This document shows, piece by piece, positions 31,223 through 41,409 of a stretch of DNA of 64,000 bases. The notes beneath the pieces are model-generated. The model made no database searches. It was not told the DNA's origin and saw nothing but the letters and a program-made list of their open reading frames with translations. The stretch is from Arion vulgaris (Eukaryota; Mollusca; Gastropoda; Stylommatophora; Arionidae), in assembly GCA_020796225.1 (NCBI GenBank), contig CM036765.1:30532066-30596065 (forward strand). The letters are read 5' to 3'. Each line of letters starts with the position of its first letter. The stretch's first letter is position 1. Both the position numbers and the translations under genes were made by a program.

Positions 31223-31626
31223 TCATTCATTGATTGATAGGACCATCATCATTACGCTTCGGTGAGTAACCATGTGTGCTTCAATTTTTTTCTTCACAGG
31301 AAGATCTCAGCGGCAGTGCACAAACTCCGTAGCATCGGCATGGCTCCCCAATGTAATTTTGAAGATGGTAAAAATTTGGTAGGAATTTTATTTTTAATCT
31401 TTCTAATGAATTTTGCCCCAGACAGCGGCTTTCCAGTCTTCACTTTTATATTTTTGACTACCATGGGTTCTTTTACATGCTAAACTTGGAGCACAGGACC
31501 TACGTTTTATCGTCTGTCTCCAATAAGACTAGGAACTCGATCTCACCTACAATGGAGATCAAGGATCTCTGGAAAAATATCCTGATCGCTCCCGAGTACC
31601 TTTGGAGCAAGAGGTGAGCACCTAGC
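31223..31626 (-). mobile_element. S-C SINE, near full length
   Basis: It runs from TTGATTGATAGGACCATCAT to AGAGGTGAGCACCTAGC. Confidence 0.83.
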
Positions 31627-31629
31627 ATA

Positions 31630-32375
31630 ATGATAATTAGCACAGTCAATCATAACTCTTTCTGTACCAAGTGCTGTTCAAACATGTCACTGTAATCACA
31701 ATGAAGAGACAAAATCGCAATCACCACTAACTACAAGAACAAATTTTAAAATTCCAATGTTAATATTATAAGCAGCCACATCACACAAAAAGATTTTACA
31801 ATAAAATGTGCAAAATGTAATATAATGCAAAACAAACTTTCCTCTTTCAAGTTTTGTAAATAACCTGTTTCAATAGAAACTACGCTAGAGGTTCACTTGA
31901 CGGACATAACTTTGTACAGCCAAAAAAATCTTAGTTTTTTTTTGAAGATATGAAAGAACATAATGTTGGCTCTTTCTGGTTTCAGTTCCGCTTCAGTGGA
32001 TATTTATGAAAAGACTAGTCATAGAATTGACTAAATAGCTGTATTTATGTAACATTTCAGATTGCATAAAATTGAAGCCATAATTTGGTTTCATTCAAAG
32101 CGTTTAGTTTTCAGTTAGAAAAAAAAGCAATACCAATTTCCCACAGTAGAAGAAAATCAATAATTGTGAATCTACAGTAGGATCTCATACATTACTCTTC
32201 TTCTCCAGCTTTCTTTCTCCAAAATTTAAGGTTTCTTCTATTCATCTTTGATCAACCCAGTTGATAATATATCGATTTACCATCACAGCCATGTTCGGAT
32301 AGCTTTCTAGTATCAACTAGCTTAAAAGGAGCTGAATACCTGTGTAATGGATATCCAAACATTCTGTCACTTATG
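31630..32375. other. Unassigned AT-rich spacer
   Basis: Nothing recognisable apart from short A and T runs. Confidence 0.45.
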
Positions 32376-32379
32376 TTAA

Positions 32380-32600
32380 ACTATCGACTTCATGCACATT
32401 ACCATGCATGCTCCGTTTCTGCTGCAGCAGCCATCTCAAAGTCCAACTGCTCACCATACCCATGAGTTGTTGATTAGGAAATCTCTCTTTACCATGAAGA
32501 CATGACGTCAGCTCTGCCCCTACTGCTGCCAGCTTGATATGTTCATTGACCAGCATTGACATGTTCAAAAAGCATTCTGCTGTCAACTAGCTAAAAGGGG
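32380..32600 (-). mobile_element. LINE 3' end scrap (WTLRWLLQQKRSMHG)
   Basis: The reverse strand reads SSWTLRWLLQQKRSMHGNVH, closely like the 2155 copy at the DNA level (shared GGCTGCTGCAG and GGAGCATG(C/T)ATGG). Confidence 0.45.
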
Positions 32601-32700
32601 TACAGGTGCAATACATCAAAGGGACAATGCCATGGTGCTGACCAAGACCCAACCACCTCCTCATGGTGGTCCTGGAAAAAGACTGTGGCTTTATAGTCTG
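32590..32700 (-). repeat. Inverted copy of the 10965 repeat
   Basis: In reverse it reads GGACCACCATGAGGAGGTGG, GGGTCTTGGTCAGCACC and CATTGTCCCTTTG. Confidence 0.55.
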
Positions 32701-33700
32701 GCTAAGTGGGTGGAGATCAAGGGAGAGATGCAGCACTGTAGGGTTGTGTGGGCACAATCCTGAATGCTATGAGATCTGGTTACAACACAGACGAGCAGTG
32801 AATGTGTACATATATGTCTCCTGGCTGAAGTCTAGAGAGTAGTAACAAGTACAAGTGCAGTACAAATGAACGTAAAACGAAGTGCGACAACGGTGTAACA
32901 AATTATCAGAATGTGTAAACTTACATCATCCAGAACCATTGGCTACAGTATATTTGCACGTTCTTGGCAAATCTGTAAAAGGGACATGCAATCTGTCTGT
33001 CTGTGCAAGGGAAAGCTGTAGTAAACTCTGTACCAGAGACAATGCACAGGTTGGGTAGAGTTGGTAAAGTGCAAAACTCAAGTTGCATTCTAGCGCCCAT
33101 GAAAGTGTCCTCTCTGGGAGAACTGAGGTGGGCAATATTGGCAGAGAAAAAGCCAAAGTTGCGTTTGAGCTTAATGAATCTGCTCTTACTTATTTACTTG
33201 TATTCAGACTCAGCATTGGAAATCCAGAGGTGACACTCCAAAATGTCCTGTGGCTACAGAACGAAAAGAGCCAAAAAGCAGATAAGAATGCTCCTAATCC
33301 GGAATGATCACCTAGCAAAAAAAAATTAGCAAAGTATGAACATGCTCTTCGGCGCAGATTATACACAAGCCCAAATAAACAACTAAACAATATGCTGCAA
33401 AAAATACCGAAAATGTAAGGAATTGTCAGGACAGGCAAACTCAGACATTTCCTTAGACCGAAATTGTTGGATGCACCTATATGTGTAGGAGACTAAGAAC
33501 GGAGGTGCAACATATTCTCGTTCTCTGCACAAACCAAACATATCACAAAGAGTGATTTAACTGTTAGACAAGAATAAACGCAAACAAACAACCAGCCAAT
33601 AGTGGCTGAACATCAGTGTACCAAAGTACAGAGATACTATATCTAACTAGTTGTTTTTATATATCTACAAAGCCTGTTCAGCTTCATTCTTTTCTAGCAG
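32700..33700. other. Unassigned spacer with an S-A scrap
   Basis: AACCAAACATATCACAAAGA and AAACGCAAAC-like text near 33530-33590 is an S-A tail. The ~75-codon frames at 33003-33307 overlap each other and match nothing I know. Confidence 0.4.
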
Positions 33701-33704
33701 CAAT

Positions 33705-33835
33705 TGTTTCGTTTCAGTTTACAAATGTCCACTCTGAATAGATGTTTCTTGCTGTCAGTTTACAAATTTTCTCTTTGAATTGATGATTCTTGATGTCAGC
33801 TTTCAAATTTCCACTCTGAATGGATGTTTAATGAT
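33705..33835 (+). repeat. ~55-bp diverged tandem repeat, about 2.5 units
   Basis: Each unit has CAGTTTACAAATxTxCxCTxTGAATxGATG. Confidence 0.7.
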
Positions 33836-33839
33836 GAGT

Positions 33840-34450
33840 TTTGTCAAGCACATCCCAAATCCCCCAGTCTGTTTGACACACTGTTCCTATCATCTGCATT
33901 CATCTACTCAATATGATTCCCATATATTCCTACATAACACTTGAGCTCAAACAAACCAAAAGGAGAAAGAGACATGACTGTCCATTAAGATATGGAAGAC
34001 AACAGTTTATAATTCAGTGAACAAACAATATTAGTGCTCCCAATAAAAAAAAAAACAGCAAACAACGATACAAGCTGTAAAACACACGAAAATAACTACA
34101 AATATATGTAGTCAGTCATGGACTAGTGCACACAATAATATAAACTGAAACAAATCTTTCTTGTATGATACACTAAGACTCTAATGAATAGATTTGGTAA
34201 TGACAATAAATTCAGTTAAAAAATATAACGCAAGATCATTTTCCTCTTCTTCTTGTGAGCAGTTAAAATTTTTACACAGTTAAAACAAGTTTACATGATG
34301 CATGCACGCTACTGTTGTTTGCATCTCTACTTTAGTTCCATATAATTATGTATTTGGTATATGCAAGATCATAAAATTAACCATTTAAAAACAAAAATTG
34401 AAAAAGGGTCACTGATAGCAAAGTTTATCACACTCTGCGATAGTGACTAT
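33840..34450. other. Unassigned AT-rich spacer
   Basis: No supported feature. Confidence 0.45.
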
Positions 34451-34454
34451 GTGA

Positions 34455-34675
34455 AGTAAAAATGATGGGCCAGCTTGAGCCCCTAATAATTATGACTGTG
34501 CATACAGTATGCTGTTGGACTACAGGAGGCATTGATCCTTTACTTGTGGATCTAAATTACAAGTATCTCTGAAGTTGTAGTAAGGTTTACCTGAATGGCA
34601 AGGGACACTGATGATGAGGAATGCTAACCTTCACTAAAAAATCAGTCAGTGTTGTCATGACAATGCCTGAATTCA
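34455..34675 (+). mobile_element. S-E-related SINE, inverted relative to 28425
   Basis: It has GTATGCTGTTGGACTACAGG, AAGTATCTCTGAAGTTGTAG and AAAAATCAGTCAG, the reverse of the 28425 copy. Confidence 0.62.
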
Positions 34676-34739
34676 TAGCAGTGAACTAAAAAATATAGAA
34701 ACTAGACTATCAGTTTCTTTTATTGGAATTATTTCAATC

Positions 34740-34830
34740 TCAGTCCATTGCCTTCCCTGGGTGGATGATGGAAATGTTGTCCACTCTTGCCGTTAAGCGT
34801 AGTGGTGGGAGCTTTAATTTGAGTTCCAAG
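34740..34830 (-). mobile_element. LINE 3' end, short inverted copy
   Basis: The reverse strand carries the same TCATCTxGCC...CTC(A)AATTAAAGCTCCCxxC sequence as 870-905. It is only the last part of that LINE frame. Confidence 0.5.
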
Positions 34831-35261
34831 GCCAGATGAGTTGTATCTATAAAAATGGATTTATCCCCCTAAACTACAATGAAAAAGTGATACTGTGTTT
34901 GAAAAAATTAAATGTTAGTGATAAGTTGCAACCCTATGCTTCAGAAGGAGTGGAAAAGAATAAGAAGAAGGGTCAGGCAGGCATGATTAAATGTGTATTT
35001 ACAATTAAATTTCTTCATCCACTCATCAGTTTAGACCACAAGTGTTCATGTACACATGTAGACACACAAGCCAATGAACTAAAAAGTGTCCTGATAATTT
35101 CATAAATACTTAGGCAAACAACTTGCTTAACATTTGGTAAATCTAACAATAATTCTAACTTTATAAGATATCTTAATTGGAATACTAAAAAATGTTCCGT
35201 CTTATCTGAACAATGTAGCTATTTCTACAGTCTCACACTATTGTAAAACATAAAAATAGAT

Positions 35262-35745
35262 TGATTGATTGATTGATGAGACCATCATCATTGCACTTCA
35301 GTGAGTAACCATGTGTGCTCTGATCTCTTTCTTACACAGGAAGATCTCAGGGCAGTGCAAAAACTCTACACCTGCAAGGGCCCCCGGTATAATTTAGAAG
35401 GTGGTGAAAATATTATGTAAAACTAGATTGATTGATTGATGAAACCATCATCATTGCACTTCAGTGAGTAACCATGTGTGCTTTGATCTCTTTCTTACAC
35501 AGGAAGATCTCAGGGCAGTGCAAAAACTCTACACCTGCAAGGGCCCCCGGTATAATTTAGAAGGTGGTGAAAATATTATGTAAAACTAGATTGATTGATT
35601 GATGAAACCATCATCATTGCACTTCAGTGAGTAACCATTTGTGCTCTGATCTCTTTCTTACACAGGAAGATCTCAGTGGAAGTGCACAAACTCTACACCT
35701 GCAAGGGTCCCTGATGTAATTTAGAAGATGGTGAAAATATTATGT
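35262..35745 (-). repeat. Three tandem copies of the S-C 3' end (~162 bp each)
   Basis: Each unit runs from TTGATTGATTGATG(A)GACCATCA to GGTGAAAATATTATGTAAAAC. The first two units are nearly identical. They lie about 190 bp downstream of the Egalitarian-like stop. Confidence 0.92.
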
Positions 35746-35932
35746 AAAACAAAACAGCTATTGTCTAAAAAAGCACACATTCAAAAACTCACTTGAACAC
35801 AGACATTGTTTAGCACTGACTTATATGAAAGAAGTATCCTGAAACATTGAGCCAGGTAATATAGTAAAAGACCCAATCTATTGTCGAGAGACTTGCATTT
35901 TAAACACAATATAAAATATTAAAATGTTCTTT

Positions 35933-37684
35933 CTACAGATCTTCATGAAACAGTTGTGTGGCCAGTACATCGCCTGTCACTATAGTCTGACATCCAACTG
36001 TGGCACACCTTTGTACAGTATCTGCATCTATGCCATTTTTTAGACTGTCAGAATTGTCACAATTATTCAGGTTATCAGAAGTGTTACCATTTTTCACTTG
36101 TGTCCTCGGGTTGTCCATCAAAACAGATCTGTTCATGTATTGGCTCTCAGCAACCATGGTTACTTCAGGTAAAAATTCACCATCATCATCACTGAAGTTT
36201 AATTCATCAACATCTTTCATACCTTCAAGTTCAACATGATGAAAATTCCATACAGGTACTACACCGGCACCACTAGGAGCAGCGTCTTGGAATGAGTACT
36301 TGATACCACCAATGTTAATGGGTGTTGAGTTTGAAAATGTACTGTCATCCAAGTCTGGGTAGATCTTCCTGATTTCATCATTCATGTTGCCAAGAGGAAT
36401 CTGAGGCTCTCTAGGTATACCATCTATTGGAAGCTCCAGTTTTGCAGCTACTTTCTCAATTAAATCTTCTATTGACTCATTCTCTTTCCATACTTTGATG
36501 GCTTTCCAGCGAGCTCTACTACCTTTTGGAGCAGGAATTGCATCAAAATATACCCATTCTCCAACTTTTAGAAGCTTGTTGAGATCATCAATGTTCTTAC
36601 CAAAAATTGTCCTGTCAATAAAGACATGTTCATGCATACCCAAATCAATGATGCCCCACAGTTTTGCCACATGAAAGATTTGACCCTTGCGTCCCATTAC
36701 AGATGGTTTAGTTTGTGTATGAGGTCGACTGCCTGTAATAATGACATTCAACCTGGTATTTTTTATCACAGAGACAACCTCATCTTCACCAATGGTAAAA
36801 ATATTATCATGTGCTGAAACAAATTGGTGAAGTTCAGGTTTGCTCCATCCAATGGTATTACGAAGACTCTCCGGGGCTTGGCTAAAATGTCCTGATAGAC
36901 TGTTAACTTTCATGTCTCCTTTCTTCAGAATTATACTCTTGATGAACATAACAGCCTTGTATTCATTGGCTGTCATTGTGACAGGTCCTGCTTTTGTTGC
37001 TGCTAGGGAAGTTGGTGCCCGTGCCACAGTTACTGTGCGACCACCAGATGGTTTGGGAAAATCTGACACATCCTGGGGTTTTGGATGCCGCTTGATTTTA
37101 GGAGTTGTTGGAGGAAGGGGTGGAGGTGGTGGCTCAGATGAAGAATCACTGTCAGCAGCATTGCAACGGATATTGTCCTTTAGGCAAACATTTTCATCTA
37201 CAATCTCAAAAATAAGTGGATGCTTAAGTAAAAAATTCAGAAATTCATTCTGTGGTCCTACACACTCTCTAATTTCAAACGAAGCCTGAGACAAGTGTCC
37301 TGCTAGGCTTCTCACTGGTATCCATTTATCTCCTTTCTTCAGAATTTTTGCTCTGAAGAACTGAACTGCCTCTGTTTCCACAGAGACATCAGGAAGACAT
37401 GAGTGTCCAGAAGAAGAAGCAGGACTGCTCTCACGAAAATTTCCCCCAAGGGCAGAGCCATCATTCAGACTGACAAGGTTACCATTGACAGAAAACAAGG
37501 ATGGATACTTCAAAAGAAACTTCTTTAGACCAGCTTCATTTCCACCAGAACTTTGTCGCATTTCAGATGTAAAATTGCGGCTCCCAAAGCGACCAGCAAG
37601 CTGGCTAATGCTCATTGGAGCATTGCTGTACATGAGAATCTCCAGAAAATACAACATAGCTTTATGTCCTGGGTCGTCTGCCAT
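35933..37684 (-). CDS. Egalitarian-like N-terminal-repeat protein, single-exon ORF, no exonuclease domain
   Basis: The ORF is open for 583 codons from an ATG at 37684. Three related repeats of about 70 residues lie at roughly 6-75, 102-170 and 238-308. Repeat 1 has QLAGRFGSRNFTSEMRQSSG and a KKFLLKYPSLFSV core; repeats 2 and 3 have RSLAGHLSQAS and NSLSGHFSQAP with (F/I)(F/L)KHPLIF-like ends. These are the repeats I know from the N-terminus of Egalitarian, the RNA-cargo adaptor for BicD/dynein. A beta-rich segment at about 332-400 (KGQIFHVAKLWGIIDLGMHE, VGEWVYFDAIPAP) looks like a small OB or cold-shock-like fold. Residues 175-215 are proline-rich and 495-560 are acidic and N/S-rich. Egalitarian proper carries a 3'-5' exonuclease fold downstream; none is encoded here and I found no exons for one nearby. 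The protein may be a shorter paralogue. RNA binding is inferred, not shown. A 5' non-coding exon is possible, because TTAATAG and TCAG lie just before the ATG. Confidence 0.82.
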   Translation of the reverse strand: MADDPGHKAMLYFLEILMYSNAPMSISQLAGRFGSRNFTSEMRQSSGGNEAGLKKFLLKYPSLFSVNGNLVSLNDGSALGGNFRESSPASSSGHSCLPDVSVETEAVQFFRAKILKKGDKWIPVRSLAGHLSQASFEIRECVGPQNEFLNFLLKHPLIFEIVDENVCLKDNIRCNAADSDSSSEPPPPPLPPTTPKIKRHPKPQDVSDFPKPSGGRTVTVARAPTSLAATKAGPVTMTANEYKAVMFIKSIILKKGDMKVNSLSGHFSQAPESLRNTIGWSKPELHQFVSAHDNIFTIGEDEVVSVIKNTRLNVIITGSRPHTQTKPSVMGRKGQIFHVAKLWGIIDLGMHEHVFIDRTIFGKNIDDLNKLLKVGEWVYFDAIPAPKGSRARWKAIKVWKENESIEDLIEKVAAKLELPIDGIPREPQIPLGNMNDEIRKIYPDLDDSTFSNSTPINIGGIKYSFQDAAPSGAGVVPVWNFHHVELEGMKDVDELNFSDDDGEFLPEVTMVAESQYMNRSVLMDNPRTQVKNGNTSDNLNNCDNSDSLKNGIDADTVQRCATVGCQTIVTGDVLATQLFHEDL

Positions 37685-37699
37685 GCTGACTATTAAAAA

Positions 37700-38040
37700 T
37701 TTATTGTCAAACTAAATTTTAAAAGTCAAATGATGGTAATGACTTCTGCTGAATTTTCTCATAAGTAAATGCTGGTGACAAAAAGTTATCTTTTGATCGA
37801 AACCAAAGCTTTCTTCCCTGAAAAATAGCACAAAAATGAAGGAATTAGTATGAAATCAATAATGGCGGAATAAGTATAAAACAAATACATACAATTATAA
37901 CTAAAAAACAATTAGAATCAACAACACTTCACTCAAGGTGTCCCCATAGGTGTTCATTTTCTTTCAACTTGCTGCAAGTTCTGGCACTTACACAGTAGCT
38001 CCACCAACATTCCAAATTTTCCCTAACTTCTAAAGTTGTC
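37700..38040. other. Upstream flank of the Egalitarian-like ORF
   Basis: AT-rich. A possible acceptor (TTTTTAATAG) precedes the ATG. I see no TATA box that can be trusted. Confidence 0.35.
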
Positions 38041-38049
38041 TCAGTGTTC

Positions 38050-38145
38050 AGCAGAGTAGACTAGAGGATTGACCATACTGAGAATTGAACTCCTATACAT
38101 TGGTGATTGAATCCCGCTCACTAGCCACTATGCTATACTAGTTTC
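38050..38145 (-). mobile_element. tRNA-like SINE head
   Basis: In reverse it reads TAGCATAGTGGCTAGTGAGC and AGTTCAATTCTC, A- and B-box-like at tRNA spacing. The tail is unclear. Confidence 0.45.
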
Positions 38146-38869
38146 AAAATTGTAACATAATATTATGATTTCAATCTTTTTCTTCCTCGTTTGTTCTCAT
38201 ACTCCTGCTGGTTATAGCAGGATGCACTCCGGAGAACGGAATACAATGTATTGCAATTTTCAGCATGAGCTGTGGTATCTGCACCTTTTGGTCCAATACA
38301 TCCCACTTCAGCATAGACTTTGTTGGATACCAGGTTAGTTTTTCCCTCTTTGATCTCTACAAACTTAGCTAGACTTCGTGGTAGATGTCTGTTTTCTGGG
38401 CCGCTACAGGGAGGTTCTTACGCTGATCCTAGCAGTCAGCTATGAGTCGCTGAATGCTACACATCTGTGCCGCTTGTGTTTAGTTCACCGAAAAGGAAGG
38501 GGGCAGCGCCCTGGTCCCAGAATATCAATCAATTTTTCCAACTGCAAATATAATTGGGAACATCATTTTTGTGTTTCGGTAGAAGGGGAATTCAACCTTT
38601 CAAAAACGTACAATCCTATTCTCAATAAACAGTAACAATATAATTCATGTCTTCAAAACTGTTTATCATTTTCAAACTTGACAATCCACTGGTTTCTTCT
38701 AATTTGTATGAAAAATACTAACATGAATTTGCAGACTGTCTTTCAGATATTGAAATATGAAGTGAACAAAAATTAAGATTATATGATAAACCATTAACAT
38801 CTTTCCATCTTTGCAGATGATAGTGTGAATATTGCACTCTAAAGAGGTAAAAACTATAATCCATGACAA

Positions 38870-39430
38870 TGACTAGCAAGACCAATCTGCACAAACGCCT
38901 TTCACAACTGCTGTATGGGATTTCAGAGACATTGTTGCCACCTTGTGGCCTGATGTGTTTCTTCAGGTGCCCAGCTATAAGCCTATCTACAATAAGCTTA
39001 TTCTGAATCTTAAATCCACTCTTGATCTTTCCCCTTCATACACTGTACAATCAATAGCCTTCTGTTTCCAGGAACCAAATTTTAGGCCTGTAGCTTGCAT
39101 ATTCCTCTTGCACACATTCTTATGTTGAAGTAGAAGCAGGCAGATAACTTCTACACATCTTCAATTCCCCAAGGAGGATGTCTTTTTGGTATTCTACCAC
39201 CCTCAGGATGTGACCCATCCATTTCAGTCTACGACTGTTTATCAGAACGACTTTACACCAGGCAAACCTATAGTTGCTTATATTTCAGCTGATGACAAAA
39301 GGTATATACACTGATGCTTTCAATGGGTTGCTGATCATACACTTATGTCATGTCAGGCGACTTTCTTTACTGATCCCACATTTTTGCAGTCTTATCACAG
39401 CTTCTTTATCAGCTGCAATGGCATCAGCAA
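38870..39430 (-). mobile_element. Degenerate LINE endonuclease-RT 3' end
   Basis: Reverse-strand frames give RRLKWMGHILRVVEYQKDIL and further broken pieces (KIQNKLIVDRLIAGHLKKHI). The R(L)KWxGHxLR block is LINE-like. Many stops. Confidence 0.4.
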
Positions 39431-39439
39431 AACATGTGG

Positions 39440-40570
39440 TCGAGGTCATCATGTGACCTAAGAATGTCTTTCACACTCACACAAAAATTGAAGTTTTAAA
39501 GCTAGCTTGTCAGCCTTTGAATACTAACTACATAAATGTAAAATAGAAGCACATGATGGTCCATTTTGTGCATTGTTTGAAGCTTGAAACAAATGCTACA
39601 ACAAAACTTCAGTATTATAATAATCAAATAATCGTGTCTGATATAATAGCCTAAATAGGTAGGTAACATGTTTGTGATCACTCTACAGATTTCATTATCT
39701 TATTCATATGTACCTGGGAACAAATAAAGTTAACAATAACAAATCCTGAAGAATTTTGAAATGACAAAAGAGAAAGATGGAACATTGGGTTGGTCAAATT
39801 AAATTTGTTGGGCCCTGCATATATGTGGGAAGAAAACATAAAGAAATGGACATATTTTTGAGAACGAGAGAGTGTACCACGTAGGCAAGTTATGGTTTTA
39901 TAATATTGAAGAGCCATTATTTACTCAGCGAACTCGTTTCTGAGAGGGTATATTGGACTAGATAATGTAACATTCAGACTAAGAATATATCAATTGTTTA
40001 ATATCTTAATGATTTCTAACTTAAACTTTAAAACTACCATTTACAGCAAGTAGTATAATATTGGCTTGTAAGAACATGTCTATGTATGCGCAGATTGTTG
40101 ACAATCGCAATCATCGAGCAACTTAACTGAACATTTTTTTAAAAGTTCATGACCTTTGCCCTTCATGCCAACATTGCACAAATTATTTTCAAGTCTAGAT
40201 ATAATTAATTCAATAGTTAAACATGTTAAGAAGGTATTGTCCAAACCAAGGTAGCTGTGTTAATAAAGGGGGATTTTTAAACTATTTACTACAATTCTGC
40301 TATTAGCGAATGACTCATGCTAAAATACTGATAACTTAATAAGGATTGGCTGGCAAGCTAAGCTGAAGACCAGCAACAAGAACAATGAATTATTATCGGA
40401 CCCGACCATGAATTAAAGTTGTGCGAAACAAAATTTAGTAGAACCAAACATGCATTCTAATAACTGGGGGGAAAACAAGTATTGATGCGTCACTCATTTT
40501 TAAAAAAGCATGTTTACAATTAGACAACATAGTCCATGAACGCACTTTGTTTTTAAACGAAAAGAGTCTA
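39440..40570. other. Unassigned AT-rich spacer
   Basis: No supported gene or repeat. Confidence 0.45.
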
Positions 40571-40579
40571 CAGTCTGTC

Positions 40580-40600
40580 GAAAGCGGCCATCTTGGGAAG
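40580..40600 (-). promoter_or_regulatory. YY1-like CCAAGATGGCCGC element, possible 5' UTR or promoter
   Basis: On the minus strand CCCAAGATGGCCGCTTTC fits the YY1 consensus and opens a 7-codon ORF. It lies 2.9 kb upstream of the Egalitarian-like ATG. A promoter or first exon there is inference. Confidence 0.3.
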
Positions 40601-41004
40601 ATAGTTTTTTTTAGTTAGTTTTTCTCTCACTTTTTATTCTGCTCGTTAAATCAATGAAACAAGGGAAACAATAATTAAAACAAAGCACGTGTACTGTTTC
40701 TATTTTTTTTCCTTCTCTCGCTCGTCTTGAACTTCGGATGACATTAACTACACAATGATTTGTAGCGAGACAGTGAAAAATAAGAGACAATTGCACATTA
40801 ATAATAGATGCATAACAAAAAAGGCAATGAACGCTGAGGATTTTTATACGTTTCAAACGTCACTATGCACTAAGTACTACCCTCTGCGGCACTAAAAGGA
40901 AGGGCCCAACACTGAAAAAAAAGACTCGCCCTTAGGTTGAAGAGAGCGTACCTCGACTTAAATATGCTGAATTATACCTGAAGCAGCCCCACCATCCTAG
41001 TACT

Positions 41005-41042
41005 AAGCTTCTCGGTCTTTTGGCTGATCAAAGTGTAGTGCC
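41005..41042 (+). ncRNA. U2 snRNA-like 5' fragment (pseudogene)
   Basis: AGCTTCTCGGTCTTTTGGCT followed by GATCAAAGTGTAGTG matches the highly conserved 5' end of U2 snRNA, with AAG missing after GGCT and an extra A. Only about 35 nt are present, without the branch-binding and Sm parts, so it is not a functional gene. Confidence 0.6.
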
Positions 41043-41409
41043 CAACGCTTGACCGCGGCCAAAAGGTGGGAGCCTTCATAAACGCCAAATAGCATACTCA
41101 AATACACTTGAACAAGCTCCGAACAGTTTTCATTCGAAAGAATGAGACACTCGGTATTTACTCATTCAACTTTACTGGGTTCACTCGTTGCGGCACTGCC
41201 GGGTATGAACAAAAAAGGACTTCTGAAACAATCCACGAAAACGGAAGAGAAAAAAAAATTAAACAAAGACTACAAGCCAGATCATGATCGCATGTACGGC
41301 AGAAATGAACAGGCATAAGTATTCAGACTAAGAAATGGACAGTACATTCCCAGAGCCGTGTGCACAAAATCGACTATCCTGCTTGTGTCGAATGTCGTAT
41401 CCTTTAGGG

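Noticed and set aside
40995..41045. Functional U2 snRNA gene
   Set aside because: Only the first ~35 nt match; the branch-binding region and Sm site are absent.
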